This document shows, piece after piece, positions 1 to 7,678 of a stretch of 64,000 bases of DNA. Numbering within the stretch: the stretch's first letter is position 1; each line of letters opens with the position of its first letter. The notes beneath the pieces are model-generated. The model did not search any database and was not told the DNA's origin. It worked only from the letters and a program-made list of their open reading frames with translations. The translations under genes were made by a program, and so were the position numbers. This stretch comes from MED660 sp002691025 (GTDB lineage: Bacteria; Myxococcota_A; UBA9160; UBA4427). The DNA is taken from NCBI GenBank assembly GCA_002170485.2, contig NHDZ02000034.1, forward strand, positions 1-64,000. The letters are read 5' to 3'.

Positions 1-44
1 TCAATGCGATAGCGCGCCTCACAACTCGGGCAGGCGATGATCAT
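1..44 (-). CDS. Zinc-ribbon protein, N-terminus only (cut by window edge)
   Basis: Only 14 codons are inside the window, reading MIIACPSCEARYRI. This matches the opening of the MJ0042-type zinc ribbon (M-I-x-x-C-P-x-C-x-x-x-Y/F-R-I), in which a second CxxC should follow outside the window. A purine-rich AGGGGAGAG lies about 7 bases before the ATG at 44. It is the last gene of the minus-strand train begun at yceD, about 200 bases after the M17-like gene. In deltaproteobacteria such ribbons often cap larger membrane or motility proteins, but the rest cannot be seen. Confidence 0.55.
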   Translation of the reverse strand, partial: MIIACPSCEARYRI

Positions 45-244
45 CCGCAGGCTCTCCCCTTCTTCGTTCCACTTTCCGCTCAAGCACGTAGACCCTGATC
101 AATGCATCGGGTTACACCCTATTTTCTTGAGCCCCGACCGATTATGCAACGGGTCGGGGACGCCCTATCCCAAAACCCCGCGCCAAAGCCTCCCAGAGGC
201 TCATGAACACGCAAGACGACGGCAAATCCGAGCGAAGAAGAGCC
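45..244. other. Intergenic region with an 8-bp stem-loop
   Basis: No gene is supported here. A perfect 8-bp inverted repeat, CCCCGACC (132-139) and GGTCGGGG (152-159) with a 12-base loop, lies between the M17-like gene and the zinc-ribbon gene. Neither side has a T-run, so it may be an mRNA processing or attenuation hairpin rather than a classical terminator. Confidence 0.35.
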
Positions 245-895
245 TCAGCTTGGGTCGGGGTGGAATTCTTCGGCCTCGGCCACTTCGCCCACCGAAGGGA
301 TCACAGGCCGTGCAGCCGGTCTCGCCTGGCCTTTGAGGTGGATCCTGGGGTCGGAGTGAGCGGCGATCAGGGCCGGCAGGTTCTCTTCGGCCTCGTGGAA
401 CTGTTTTTCACTCAAGCAGATCTTCAGCCACAATTCGCGCGCCCCCGAGGCGTCTTCGGCCGCTCCGAATTCCCGTACGGCTCGAGTCAACCCCTCTACC
501 ACGACCTCCGCGTGTCGCGCAAAATCATCCGGGGCAATCCCAAGCGGCGAAAGAGCAATCACGTCTTGCCTCAGAGACAGGCAACGATCGATGGCGCTTC
601 GCATCGCCTCTTGCGCCCGCTCCAGGGAAAACTCTCGTCTTTGTCCCAATCCCAGCAGGAGAACACGCGTCGCTTTGATGGGTCCCGAGCCAGGCAACAA
701 GACCGCACTGCCCGGTGCCTGATCCAGAGTCCCGGACGCCATCAGATCGGAGAGCTGACCACAAAGACGCCAATCGAGTCGTCCCGCAGCCCCTCGCAAG
801 GGGCGGTCGTCACAGAAGACCCCCGCCACCACGATATCGGCCTCCACGGCTTCCACCGGGCTTCGCGTCAACGCCAACTGGATATCGCGTGTCAT
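245..895 (-). CDS. Stand-alone M17 leucyl-aminopeptidase N-terminal domain protein
   Basis: 216 residues resembling only the N-terminal macro-like domain of M17 aminopeptidases (PepA): the opening strand, the 'DIVVAGVFCDDRPLRGAAG' region, the LLPGSGPIKATRVLLLGLG turn and the helical half. The metal-binding catalytic domain (NTDGRAE signature) is absent. The domain alone cannot be a peptidase. In PepA it serves in hexamer contacts and DNA binding, so a binding or regulatory role is an inference. It starts 2 bases after the nusB stop, so it is the distal gene of the ribD-ribH-nusB operon. The C-terminus is acidic. Confidence 0.75.
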   Translation of the reverse strand: MTRDIQLALTRSPVEAVEADIVVAGVFCDDRPLRGAAGRLDWRLCGQLSDLMASGTLDQAPGSAVLLPGSGPIKATRVLLLGLGQRREFSLERAQEAMRSAIDRCLSLRQDVIALSPLGIAPDDFARHAEVVVEGLTRAVREFGAAEDASGARELWLKICLSEKQFHEAEENLPALIAAHSDPRIHLKGQARPAARPVIPSVGEVAEAEEFHPDPS

Positions 896-897
896 GT

Positions 898-1410
898 CTA
901 GGTCTCCCGAACACTCGCGGCCAACGCATCCAGAATACCATTCACGAAGGCCGGTGAGGGATCGCTTCCGAAACGGCGGGCCAGATCCACGGCCTCATTG
1001 AGCACGATGGGGAGCGGCGTGTCGGTATTCAGGAGTTCGTAGGCTCCCAGTCGCAGGATATTCCGATCCACAATGGCCATTCGCTCGATTCGCCAATTGT
1101 TCGAATGAGACTGAATCGGCGAATCAAGAGAGGCCAACTGCTTGCGAACTTCGATCACAAGCTGACGCGCAAAGCTGCGGGCCCCCGTGGGCAACTCAAA
1201 ACTGGATTCCACGGCAGAGAAAGCCGCCTCGACGTCGGGTTCGGGGCCGTTGGCAGACAGAGCCTCGGGCTCGTTTTCAGACAAAGCCTCGGGCTCGATC
1301 TCGTCGGCTTCCAGACCCATTTTGCTCGACGAGAGATCCAACGCATAGAGGACTTGCAAAGCCACCTCGCGACCTCGCCGACGGGAGGAGCCAGGGAGCG
1401 ACTCACTCAA
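898..1410 (-). CDS. nusB: Transcription antitermination protein NusB
   Basis: 170 residues. NusB binds boxA RNA with NusE (S10) and supports antitermination of rRNA operons. The N-terminal RRRGREVALQVLYALDL helix and the C-terminal IVLNEAVDLARRFG...FVNGILDAL block are diagnostic. Between helix 1 and helix 2 there is an acidic insertion (about residues 30-60) holding two near-identical octapeptides, LSENEPEA and LSANGPEP. This makes the protein longer than the usual 140-150 residues. The start ATG overlaps the ribH stop as ATGA, so translation is probably coupled. Confidence 0.95.
   Translation of the reverse strand: MSESLPGSSRRRGREVALQVLYALDLSSSKMGLEADEIEPEALSENEPEALSANGPEPDVEAAFSAVESSFELPTGARSFARQLVIEVRKQLASLDSPIQSHSNNWRIERMAIVDRNILRLGAYELLNTDTPLPIVLNEAVDLARRFGSDPSPAFVNGILDALAASVRET
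1254..1301. repeat. 24-bp tandem repeat inside nusB
   Basis: Two adjacent 24-bp units (1254-1277 and 1278-1301) share CAGACA, one variable base, then AGCCTCGGGCTCG, and differ at only a few positions. They encode the acidic octapeptide repeat of NusB. A weaker third unit may precede them at about 1230-1253. Confidence 0.85.
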
Positions 1411-1895
1411 CTTCCTGATCCTTTGGGAGACTCGGCCAGCAAGGGGCCGAGACCGGCCATCTCCAAAGCGGCCAAGGCCGCCTCTTCGCCCTTGTTCCCA
1501 TGTTCCCCTCCGCTCCGAGCCAGAGCCTGTTCCAGATCATCCGTGGTCAACACCCCGAACGCAACGGGCACACCGGTATCCCGAATGATTTCTCGCACCC
1601 CATCGGCCGCACCCTGGCAGACATATTCGAAGTGGGGCGTTCCCCCTCGGATCACCGAACCCAGCGTAATGACGGCCGCATATCGCCCGGTCTCCGCCAA
1701 CTGGCGAGCCGCCTGGGGGATTTCAAAAGCACCTGGCACCCAAGCCACATCGATCTGTCCGGAAGCGGCGCCATGCGTATTGAGGGTCGCCTCACAGGCC
1801 TCCAGGAGGGCCACACTGATGAGTTGGTTGTAGCGCGAGACGACCACGGCAAATTTCCGATCACCCGCATCTAGAACCGGAGCATAGACATTCAC
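1407..1895 (-). CDS. ribH: 6,7-dimethyl-8-ribityllumazine synthase (RibH)
   Basis: Catalyses the penultimate step of riboflavin synthesis: condensation of the ribityl-aminouracil with 3,4-dihydroxy-2-butanone phosphate. Family blocks seen: FAVVVSRYNQLIS, WVPGAFEIPQAA, LGSVIRGGTPHFEYVCQGAADG and PVAFGVLTTDDLEQA. The frame is open further upstream, but the best start is GTG at 1895. It overlaps the ribD TGA (GTGA), is preceded by GGAGAAGGGG, and gives 162 residues, normal for the family. An ATG at 1973 would add 26 unsupported residues. ribD precedes it directly; ribE and ribBA, usual neighbours, are missing. Confidence 0.95.
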   Translation of the reverse strand: MNVYAPVLDAGDRKFAVVVSRYNQLISVALLEACEATLNTHGAASGQIDVAWVPGAFEIPQAARQLAETGRYAAVITLGSVIRGGTPHFEYVCQGAADGVREIIRDTGVPVAFGVLTTDDLEQALARSGGEHGNKGEEAALAALEMAGLGPLLAESPKGSGS

Positions 1896-3028
1896 GAAAT
1901 CCCCTTCTCCATTCTTCGAATCCGCCTGGCCTGAAGGTGCAGATCCGCTCCCAATCTTCCTTCGCGTATCCACTCCAGCCCCGGCGATGATTTGAGGGCT
2001 TCCACGCCCAAACTGCCTAGAGCCGACCGACCATCGCCCCCGATCAATCGGGGTGCCAGCATCCAGTGTATCTCGTCCACGAGATCAGCGCGCAAAAGAG
2101 CGGCCGCCAGCCCCCCTCCCCCCTCAACCAGGAGGGTGGTCAGTCCAAAACGGCCCAGAGCCGCAAGACCGGCCTTGAGGTCAAGGCCGCCCACAGGACC
2201 GGGCAGATCCATCAATCGGGCTCCCGTGGCTTCTCGCGCGGCACGTCCTCGGGCTGCGGAGCGGGTGAGCACCAGGGTCTGCGTGTCCTCCGAAGCCGAA
2301 TAGAGCTTGGCGTCCGCAGGAACCCGGAGCCTGGAGTCCACCAGAACCCGAACCGGACGGGCCAAAACCCGATTTCCCCGCCGAGCGCTCAGAGCCGGAT
2401 CATCCGCAAGCGCTGTCTCCGACCCCACCATGACCCCGTCGCTTCGAGCCCGGATCCGATGCACGAACGCCCGGGCCTCTTTGGATGTGATCCATCTGGA
2501 CTCCCCCGTGCGCGTGGCAATGCGACCGTCCAGGGAAGAGGCCAACTTGAGGGTCACGAAGGGTCGCCCTCGCTCACAAAGCGAAAAGAATCCCCGATGA
2601 TGCTCCTCGCAGGCCGCCTCCAGAATGCCCACCACCACCTCGATGCCGGCCCGGCGCAATTTCCGGATGCCCGCCCCCGAAACCTTTTCATGCGGATCCC
2701 GAACGCCCACGTAGACCCTGGCAATCCCAGCCTCGATGACATCCTTGGTGCAAGGTCCGGTACGACCTGTAAAACCGCATGGCTCCAGGGTGACGGCCAT
2801 GGAGGCCCCTCGAAGCACGGAATCACCATGTTTCTTTCTCGCCCGGGCAATCGCCACCTTCTCGGCATGGGGGCCACCCGGCGGACGGGTTGCACCTCTC
2901 CCAAGCACGCGACTCCCCTTCCAGATGACAGCGCCCACGCTGGGATTGGGAAAGGTTCGTCCCATCATGCGGCGCGCACTTTGAAGAGCAAGCCGCATGC
3001 ATGACTCCGGATCCAACCCGCGACCCAC
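1892..3028 (-). CDS. ribD: Bifunctional diaminohydroxyphosphoribosylaminopyrimidine deaminase / 5-amino-6-(5-phosphoribosylamino)uracil reductase
   Basis: 378 residues with the two RibD domains. The N-terminal zinc deaminase has GGPHAEKVAI (zinc His plus catalytic Glu) and the TLEPCGFTGRTGPC motif. The C-terminal NADPH reductase has TLKLASSLDGRIATRTGESRWIT and LLVEGGGGLAAALL. Both carry out the second and third steps of riboflavin synthesis. The start is GTG at 3028, sharing a base with the nrdR TAG. An internal ATG (codon 11, MRLALQSARRMMG) is possible but close to the first conserved helix. The nrdR-ribD-ribH-nusB order is common in proteobacteria. Confidence 0.96.
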   Translation of the reverse strand: MGRGLDPESCMRLALQSARRMMGRTFPNPSVGAVIWKGSRVLGRGATRPPGGPHAEKVAIARARKKHGDSVLRGASMAVTLEPCGFTGRTGPCTKDVIEAGIARVYVGVRDPHEKVSGAGIRKLRRAGIEVVVGILEAACEEHHRGFFSLCERGRPFVTLKLASSLDGRIATRTGESRWITSKEARAFVHRIRARSDGVMVGSETALADDPALSARRGNRVLARPVRVLVDSRLRVPADAKLYSASEDTQTLVLTRSAARGRAAREATGARLMDLPGPVGGLDLKAGLAALGRFGLTTLLVEGGGGLAAALLRADLVDEIHWMLAPRLIGGDGRSALGSLGVEALKSSPGLEWIREGRLGADLHLQARRIRRMEKGIS

Positions 3029-3495
3029 TACACTTCTCCCTTGGGCGGCACGTCGAAGCTCGCCATGAAGGTCGCATAGTCGGCCGCACTGTCGAAGGAC
3101 TCATAGACCGACGCAAAGCGAATCGCTGCAATCCGGTCCAGTTCGCGCAGTTCCTGCATGACCCGATCACCGATTTCTCGCGAAGTCACTTCACGTTGAC
3201 CGGTTTCCTGAAGCCACACCTCCAGACGATTCACCAGCCTCTCGGTGGAGTCCACGGACACCGGCCGCTTCACACAGGCGAGGGTGATTCCGGCCAGAAG
3301 CTTTGATCGGTCAAACTCTTCGCGGCGCTGATCGCCCTTGATGACCTTGGGGAGCTGTAGTTCGTAGCGCTCTCGCGTCGTAAACCGTCGACCGCACTCC
3401 TCGCAGGTGCGGCGACGGCGGATCTCATCGCCCTCGCGACTGACGCGGGTGTCGATCACGCGGGTGGTTTCATCGCCACAAGAGGGACAACGCAC
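3028..3495 (-). CDS. nrdR: Transcriptional repressor NrdR
   Basis: 155 residues, normal length. An N-terminal zinc ribbon (MRCPSCGDETTRVIDTR ... CEECGRRFTTRERYE) is followed by an ATP-cone domain (PKVIKGDQRREEFDRSKL). NrdR senses ATP/dATP and represses ribonucleotide reductase genes at paired NrdR boxes. None of those target genes is in this window. It lies 3 bases after the glyA stop and is joined to ribD by overlapping stop and start codons. Confidence 0.97.
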   Translation of the reverse strand: MRCPSCGDETTRVIDTRVSREGDEIRRRRTCEECGRRFTTRERYELQLPKVIKGDQRREEFDRSKLLAGITLACVKRPVSVDSTERLVNRLEVWLQETGQREVTSREIGDRVMQELRELDRIAAIRFASVYESFDSAADYATFMASFDVPPKGEV

Positions 3496-3498
3496 GAG

Positions 3499-4770
3499 CT
3501 AGGCCTGCTCGCTCCAGCGAGTGGGGTAGAGCGGAAACTTCCGGCAGAGAGTCTCCACGTCTGACTTGACCCGATGGATTTCATCCGTGTCATCGGGATT
3601 CTCGAGAACCCGGTGGATGAACCCCGCGACAAGCTCCATCTCCGCCTCCTTCATCCCACGAGTGGTGACGGCGGGCGTCCCCACCCTGAGTCCCGATGTC
3701 ACCATCGGTTTACGCGGATCAAAAGGAACCATGTTCTTGTTGGCGGTGATACCGGCCTCGTCCAGCGCGATCTGCGCGGCCTTGCCCGTGGTCTCCGAAT
3801 CCACCAACGAAAGCAGGAAGAGGTGATTGTCCGTCCCTCCGGAGACAATCCTGTGTCCCTGGCGCTCAATCGCCTCGGCCATGGCCTTGGCGTTCTTCAC
3901 GACCTGCTCGCTATAGGTCTTGAATTCCGGTGACAGGGCTTCCTTGAACGCAACCGCCTTGCCGGCGATCACGTGCATCAAGGGTCCGCCTTGAAGACCG
4001 GGAAAGATCGCGCTGTCGATCTTCTTGGCCAGATCGGATTCACAGAGGATCAAACCACCGCGCGGCCCACGCAAGGTCTTGTGCGTGGTGGTCGCATAGA
4101 CATGCGCATGTCCCTGGGGCGAGGGGTGAACTCCCGCGGCCACGAGTCCCGCAATGTGGGCAATGTCGGCAAAGACCAGAGCTCCCACTTCATCGGCGAT
4201 CGCCCGGAAAGCCGCAAAATCAATCTGACGCGAATAGGCGGTCGCCCCACATTGAATCATCTTCGGCCGGTGCTCAAGAGCGAGTTCCCGGAGCACATCG
4301 AGATCAATCTGCTCGGTTTCCCGATTCACACCGTACGGAATCACGTTGTAGGTCTTGCCGGAAAAATTGACGGGGCTGCCGTGGGTCAGGTGCCCCCCGT
4401 GATCGAGATTCATGGCCAGCAGCGTGTCACCCGGATCCAGCAGGGCGTGATAGATCGCGGCATTGGCCTGGGAACCCGAATGCGGCTGGACGTTGGCGTG
4501 ATCGGCTCCAAAAAGCGCACGGGCTCGATCCCGGGCCAGATCCTCAACCTTGTCGACCACCTCGCAGCCGCCGTAGTAACGCCGGCCCGGATAGCCTTCG
4601 GCATACTTGTTCGTAAGGGCGCTTCCCACCGCCTCCAGGACCGCCTCGGACACAAAATTCTCGGATGCGATCAACTCGATGGAAAGGGCCTGACGGCGGG
4701 TCTCCTCTCGCAGAAGGCTTCCAATTTCAGCGTCGATTGCATCGACGGAGGGCGTGGTTGATTCAGCCAT
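3499..4770 (-). CDS. glyA: Serine hydroxymethyltransferase
   Basis: 423 residues from ATG 4770 (MAESTTPSVD). Converts serine and tetrahydrofolate to glycine and methylene-THF with PLP. Blocks seen: LIASENFVSEAVLEA, NKYAEGYPGRRYYGGCE, QPHSGSQAN and the PLP-binding lysine in TTTHKTLRGPRGG (K231). The frame stays open to 4839, but GGGGA lies about 6 bases before 4770 and the homologous N-terminus begins there. It sits between fabF and nrdR, with 168 bases separating it from fabF, where it may have its own promoter. Confidence 0.96.
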   Translation of the reverse strand: MAESTTPSVDAIDAEIGSLLREETRRQALSIELIASENFVSEAVLEAVGSALTNKYAEGYPGRRYYGGCEVVDKVEDLARDRARALFGADHANVQPHSGSQANAAIYHALLDPGDTLLAMNLDHGGHLTHGSPVNFSGKTYNVIPYGVNRETEQIDLDVLRELALEHRPKMIQCGATAYSRQIDFAAFRAIADEVGALVFADIAHIAGLVAAGVHPSPQGHAHVYATTTHKTLRGPRGGLILCESDLAKKIDSAIFPGLQGGPLMHVIAGKAVAFKEALSPEFKTYSEQVVKNAKAMAEAIERQGHRIVSGGTDNHLFLLSLVDSETTGKAAQIALDEAGITANKNMVPFDPRKPMVTSGLRVGTPAVTTRGMKEAEMELVAGFIHRVLENPDDTDEIHRVKSDVETLCRKFPLYPTRWSEQA

Positions 4771-4885
4771 TTTCATTCCCCGACTCGATTCTGAGCACAT
4801 GGAGCGGGAGTGGATCCCGCCCCAATCCGTTTCTGACATGGCGACCCGATCTTCTCGTGGCCGCTCACTTTATGGGACCATAGCG

Positions 4886-4915
4886 ACGGAAGGCCTCCGT
4901 GGCCGTAGCTTCCGT
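4886..4915. terminator. Candidate stem-loop between fabF and glyA
   Basis: ACGGAAG (4886-4892) pairs with CTTCCGT (4909-4915), and GGCC (4892-4895) with GGCC (4901-4904) inside it. It lies about 25 bases past the fabF stop on the minus strand. No T-run follows, so it could equally be a stabilising or attenuating hairpin. Confidence 0.35.
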
Positions 4916-4938
4916 GATCTGAGGCGTTCTTCTTTCCC

Positions 4939-6204
4939 TCAAAGGGAAGGAGAGCGACCCAGGATCAGGCTCGCGTTGGTCCCTCCAAACCCGAATGAGT
5001 TCGAAAGAGCCACCGAAACATCCGCAGAACGGGCCTCACCCCGGACGTGGTCCAACTCGCACTCCGGGTCGACGCGGTCCAGATTGATGGTGGGCAGCAG
5101 AAGTCCTCGCTCCAGCGAAGCCAGGGTGAGAATCGCTTCCACCGCGCCCGCGGCGCCCAGCAGGTGCCCCGTCATGGACTTGGTGGCCGATACGGGCAAT
5201 TGATCAATGTGATTTCCAAAGACCCGTCGAAGAGCCCGCGCCTCCGCCGGATCACCGGCAGGCGTCCCCGTCGAATGGGCGTTCACATAGCCCACATCGG
5301 CCGGGGCCAGCTTCGCCTGGGCCAGAGCGGTCGCCATGCAACGAGACGCACCCTCCCCGTCCGGGTCAGGAGCCACCATGTGATGGGCGTCCGAGTTGGC
5401 CCCGTATCCGAGAACCTCCCCTCGGATCGTGGCCCCTCTCTCCACGGCATGCTCCCAGGATTCAAGGACCAGAATCCCGGCCCCCTCTCCAATCAGAAAG
5501 CCACCGCGATCCGCATCAAAGGGCCGACTCGCCTTTTCGGGTTCCTCATTGAGCAGGGACAAAGCCCGCATGGAAGCAAAACCGGCCACCGCCACCCCGA
5601 GAATCGGAGCCTCGGTTCCACCGACGATCATGACATCCGCTCGTCCCTGTCGGATCAGTTCGGACGCTTCCCCGATGGCATGCGCACCTGTCGCACAGGC
5701 ACTCACATGACAGAGGTTGGGGCCCCGAAGACCAAAGTACAAAGAGACCAGGCCGGAGGGCATATTGGCGATGCCCATCGGGATGGTAAAAGGCGATACG
5801 CGCCGGGCCCCGGATTCCCGGAGAATCGTCTCATTGGCCAGGATGGTCCCAAGCCCCCCGATCCCCGAGCCGATGGCCACACCCGACCGTTCAGCCTCTG
5901 CGGACTCCAGGACGAGACCCGCGTCCGCCACCGCTTCCTCGGCCGCTTTCAAAGCCAGCAAGACACTTCGGTCCGTTCGACGCCGTTCCTTCTTGGGCAG
6001 GATGTCGGGCTCCAGCACCGGAGTGCATTCGGCCGCAATCTGACAGGCTTGCTCGGAAGCGTCGAAATGGGTAATCGGGCCAGCGCCGGAGCGACCCTCG
6101 AAAGCCGCTTCCAGGGTCCGCGTCAGGTCATCTCCCAACGGCGTCACACATCCGAGTCCCGTTACGACAACCCGACCACTTGAATCAGGGCTCTGCGTGG
6201 GCAC
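4939..6204 (-). CDS. fabF: Beta-ketoacyl-ACP synthase II (FabF)
   Basis: 421 residues, thiolase fold. Elongates acyl-ACP with malonyl-ACP in type II fatty acid synthesis. The Cys-His-His triad is visible: C170 in HVSACATGAHA, His in NAHSTGTPAGD, and His in KSMTGHLLGAAGA. The C-terminal NSFGFGGTNASLIL motif is intact. It starts 3 bases past acpP and is probably cotranslated with it. It is the only ketosynthase in the cluster; fabH and fabB are absent here. Confidence 0.96.
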   Translation of the reverse strand: MPTQSPDSSGRVVVTGLGCVTPLGDDLTRTLEAAFEGRSGAGPITHFDASEQACQIAAECTPVLEPDILPKKERRRTDRSVLLALKAAEEAVADAGLVLESAEAERSGVAIGSGIGGLGTILANETILRESGARRVSPFTIPMGIANMPSGLVSLYFGLRGPNLCHVSACATGAHAIGEASELIRQGRADVMIVGGTEAPILGVAVAGFASMRALSLLNEEPEKASRPFDADRGGFLIGEGAGILVLESWEHAVERGATIRGEVLGYGANSDAHHMVAPDPDGEGASRCMATALAQAKLAPADVGYVNAHSTGTPAGDPAEARALRRVFGNHIDQLPVSATKSMTGHLLGAAGAVEAILTLASLERGLLLPTINLDRVDPECELDHVRGEARSADVSVALSNSFGFGGTNASLILGRSPSL

Positions 6205-6207
6205 CTG

Positions 6208-6441
6208 CTACTCCACGTGCTCTTCCACGTAGGCCACCGCATCCCCGATGGTCTGGATCTTCTCGGCATCGTCGTCCGGAATCTCGATGTTGAAGGCTTC
6301 TTCCATGGACATCACCAACTCGACGATGTCGAGGGAATCGGCACCCAGGTCATCCACGAAGGAAGCACTCGCCACCACTTCCTCTCGGGACACACCGAGT
6401 TGCTCGACAATCAAGTCGGTCATGCGTATTTGTAGAGACAT
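6208..6441 (-). CDS. acpP: Acyl carrier protein
   Basis: 77 residues, acidic, four-helix ACP. The phosphopantetheine-bearing serine is S36 in LGADSLDIVEL. The ATG at 6441 is chosen because GGAGG lies 11 bases upstream. The frame extends to a TTG at 6459, but that codon overlaps the ribosome-binding site. acpP is flanked by fabD and fabF; fabG, normally found between fabD and acpP, is missing. A 104-base hairpin-rich gap before it may give extra expression. Confidence 0.95.
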   Translation of the reverse strand: MSLQIRMTDLIVEQLGVSREEVVASASFVDDLGADSLDIVELVMSMEEAFNIEIPDDDAEKIQTIGDAVAYVEEHVE

Positions 6442-6475
6442 ATGGAATGGAACCTCCAAAGAAGGAACGCCGGGA

Positions 6476-6540
6476 TTTCCGCAAACGGAAACGTGGGGCT
6501 TTCGCGCGGAATCCGCAACTGCCCCGACGCCCCAAAGGGG
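6476..6540. promoter_or_regulatory. Hairpin-rich spacer between fabD and acpP
   Basis: Three small inverted repeats lie in the spacer: TTTCCG-CAAA-CGGAAA (6476-6491), GCGGA-A-TCCGC (6506-6516) and CCCC-AAA-GGGG (6530-6540). They follow the fabD stop and precede the acpP ribosome-binding site. mRNA processing, or partial termination balancing fabD against acpP, are possible roles. I see no clear promoter hexamers. Confidence 0.35.
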
Positions 6541-6545
6541 AAATC

Positions 6546-7487
6546 TCAGACCGTCTGCAAAAACTCCTGAACACCCTCAAGGTCCTGCATGCCCGAAAAC
6601 TGGGCTCTCTGACTCCGCCTTTGAATCCGCGAAACCAGTCCGCTCAGAACCCGTCCTGAACCCACTTCAAGAAAATGCGTCACGCCCGCCGCCACCAACC
6701 ACTGCACCATCTCCGTAAACCGCACGGGCGCAGTGACCTGTTCCTGAAGCAAACCGAGCATACGACCCGCCTCCGTATTGGGCTTGGCTTCGACATTGGT
6801 GACCACCGGAGGCAAAGCCTCGGAAAACTCGATGGCGGCCAGGTCCGCGTGAATCCGATCCGCGGCCGGCATCATCAAGGAACAGTGGAAGGGCGCAGAC
6901 ACCTTCAAAGGGATCACTCGTTTGGCGCCCCGCTCGGCCGCTCGTTTCCCCGCGTCCTCGACAGACGCCGCCTCTCCCGCAATCACCGTCTGACTCGGAG
7001 AGTTGAAATTCGCGGGGGACACAACAGTCCCTCTCTCCAGGGAGACTTCCGTACAGACATCGGCCACTTCTTCCGGAGTCATGCCGATGATGGCCGCCAT
7101 CCCGCCTACACCCTGCGGCACGGCTTCCTGCATGTAGCCACCTCGGCGATGAACCGTGCGTACAGCGTCCTCAAGGCTCAAAGCGCCCGAGGCCACCAAT
7201 GCGGTGTATTCACCGAGGCTATGACCTGCGACGAAGTCGGGCTTCAAGTCGGCGTGCTCCTGAAGAGCTCGCAGCAAAGCCACGCTCGTCGTCAAAAGAG
7301 CCGGCTGCTGGATTTCGGTCCGCTCCAGTTCCTCTTCCGGTCCTTCGAAGCACAAACGAGAAACCGGGAACCCAAGCGCCTCATCGGCTGTTTCATACAC
7401 GGATCTCGCCGCCGGAGACGCCTCGAAAGCATCGCGACCCATACCGACTTCCTGGGATCCCTGTCCGGGGAAAAGCAAGGCAAGCAC
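6546..7487 (-). CDS. fabD: Malonyl-CoA:ACP transacylase
   Basis: 313 residues from GTG 7487. Loads malonyl groups on ACP. Seen: LLFPGQGSQEVGMG at the N-terminus, the nucleophile S90 in GHSLGEYTALV, and the catalytic His region SAPFHCSLM. The frame is open to 7577, but the family starts right before LLFPGQGSQ. GTG 7487 lies 7 bases past the rpmF stop with GAGGA about 11 bases upstream. The order rpmF-fabD skips plsX and fabH, which normally stand between them. Confidence 0.95.
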   Translation of the reverse strand: MLALLFPGQGSQEVGMGRDAFEASPAARSVYETADEALGFPVSRLCFEGPEEELERTEIQQPALLTTSVALLRALQEHADLKPDFVAGHSLGEYTALVASGALSLEDAVRTVHRRGGYMQEAVPQGVGGMAAIIGMTPEEVADVCTEVSLERGTVVSPANFNSPSQTVIAGEAASVEDAGKRAAERGAKRVIPLKVSAPFHCSLMMPAADRIHADLAAIEFSEALPPVVTNVEAKPNTEAGRMLGLLQEQVTAPVRFTEMVQWLVAAGVTHFLEVGSGRVLSGLVSRIQRRSQRAQFSGMQDLEGVQEFLQTV

Positions 7488-7494
7488 GAGTGAC

Positions 7495-7677
7495 TCAGTC
7501 CTCGTCTGTCTCGATGATGGTGCGTCCCTTGTATGAACCACACGCAGCACAAACGCGATGCGGCCTCTTGGGCGCACCGCACTGGGGACACGTGCTCCTC
7601 GGGGAACTCGTCAGCCCATCATGGGAACGCCTCTTGTTCTTCTTTGCCTTGGAGGTCTTTCTCTTGGGTACCGCCAT
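7495..7677 (-). CDS. rpmF: Large ribosomal subunit protein bL32
   Basis: 60 residues (MAVPKRKTSKAKKNKRRSH...). A basic N-terminal tail precedes a four-cysteine zinc motif, CPQCG and CAACG, so this is the zinc-binding C+ form of L32. ATG 7677 has GGGAG about 7 bases upstream; the longer open frame above it is the antisense-free tail of yceD and is not part of L32. Coupled tightly to yceD, as in most bacteria. Confidence 0.96.
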   Translation of the reverse strand: MAVPKRKTSKAKKNKRRSHDGLTSSPRSTCPQCGAPKRPHRVCAACGSYKGRTIIETDED

Positions 7678-7678
7678 C

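Noticed and set aside
2066..3004. 312-codon open frame antisense to ribD
   Set aside because: Low-complexity composition typical of GC-rich antisense frames; RibD on the minus strand is fully supported.
3973..4761. 262-codon open frame antisense to glyA
   Set aside because: No recognisable domain; the opposite strand encodes intact SHMT.
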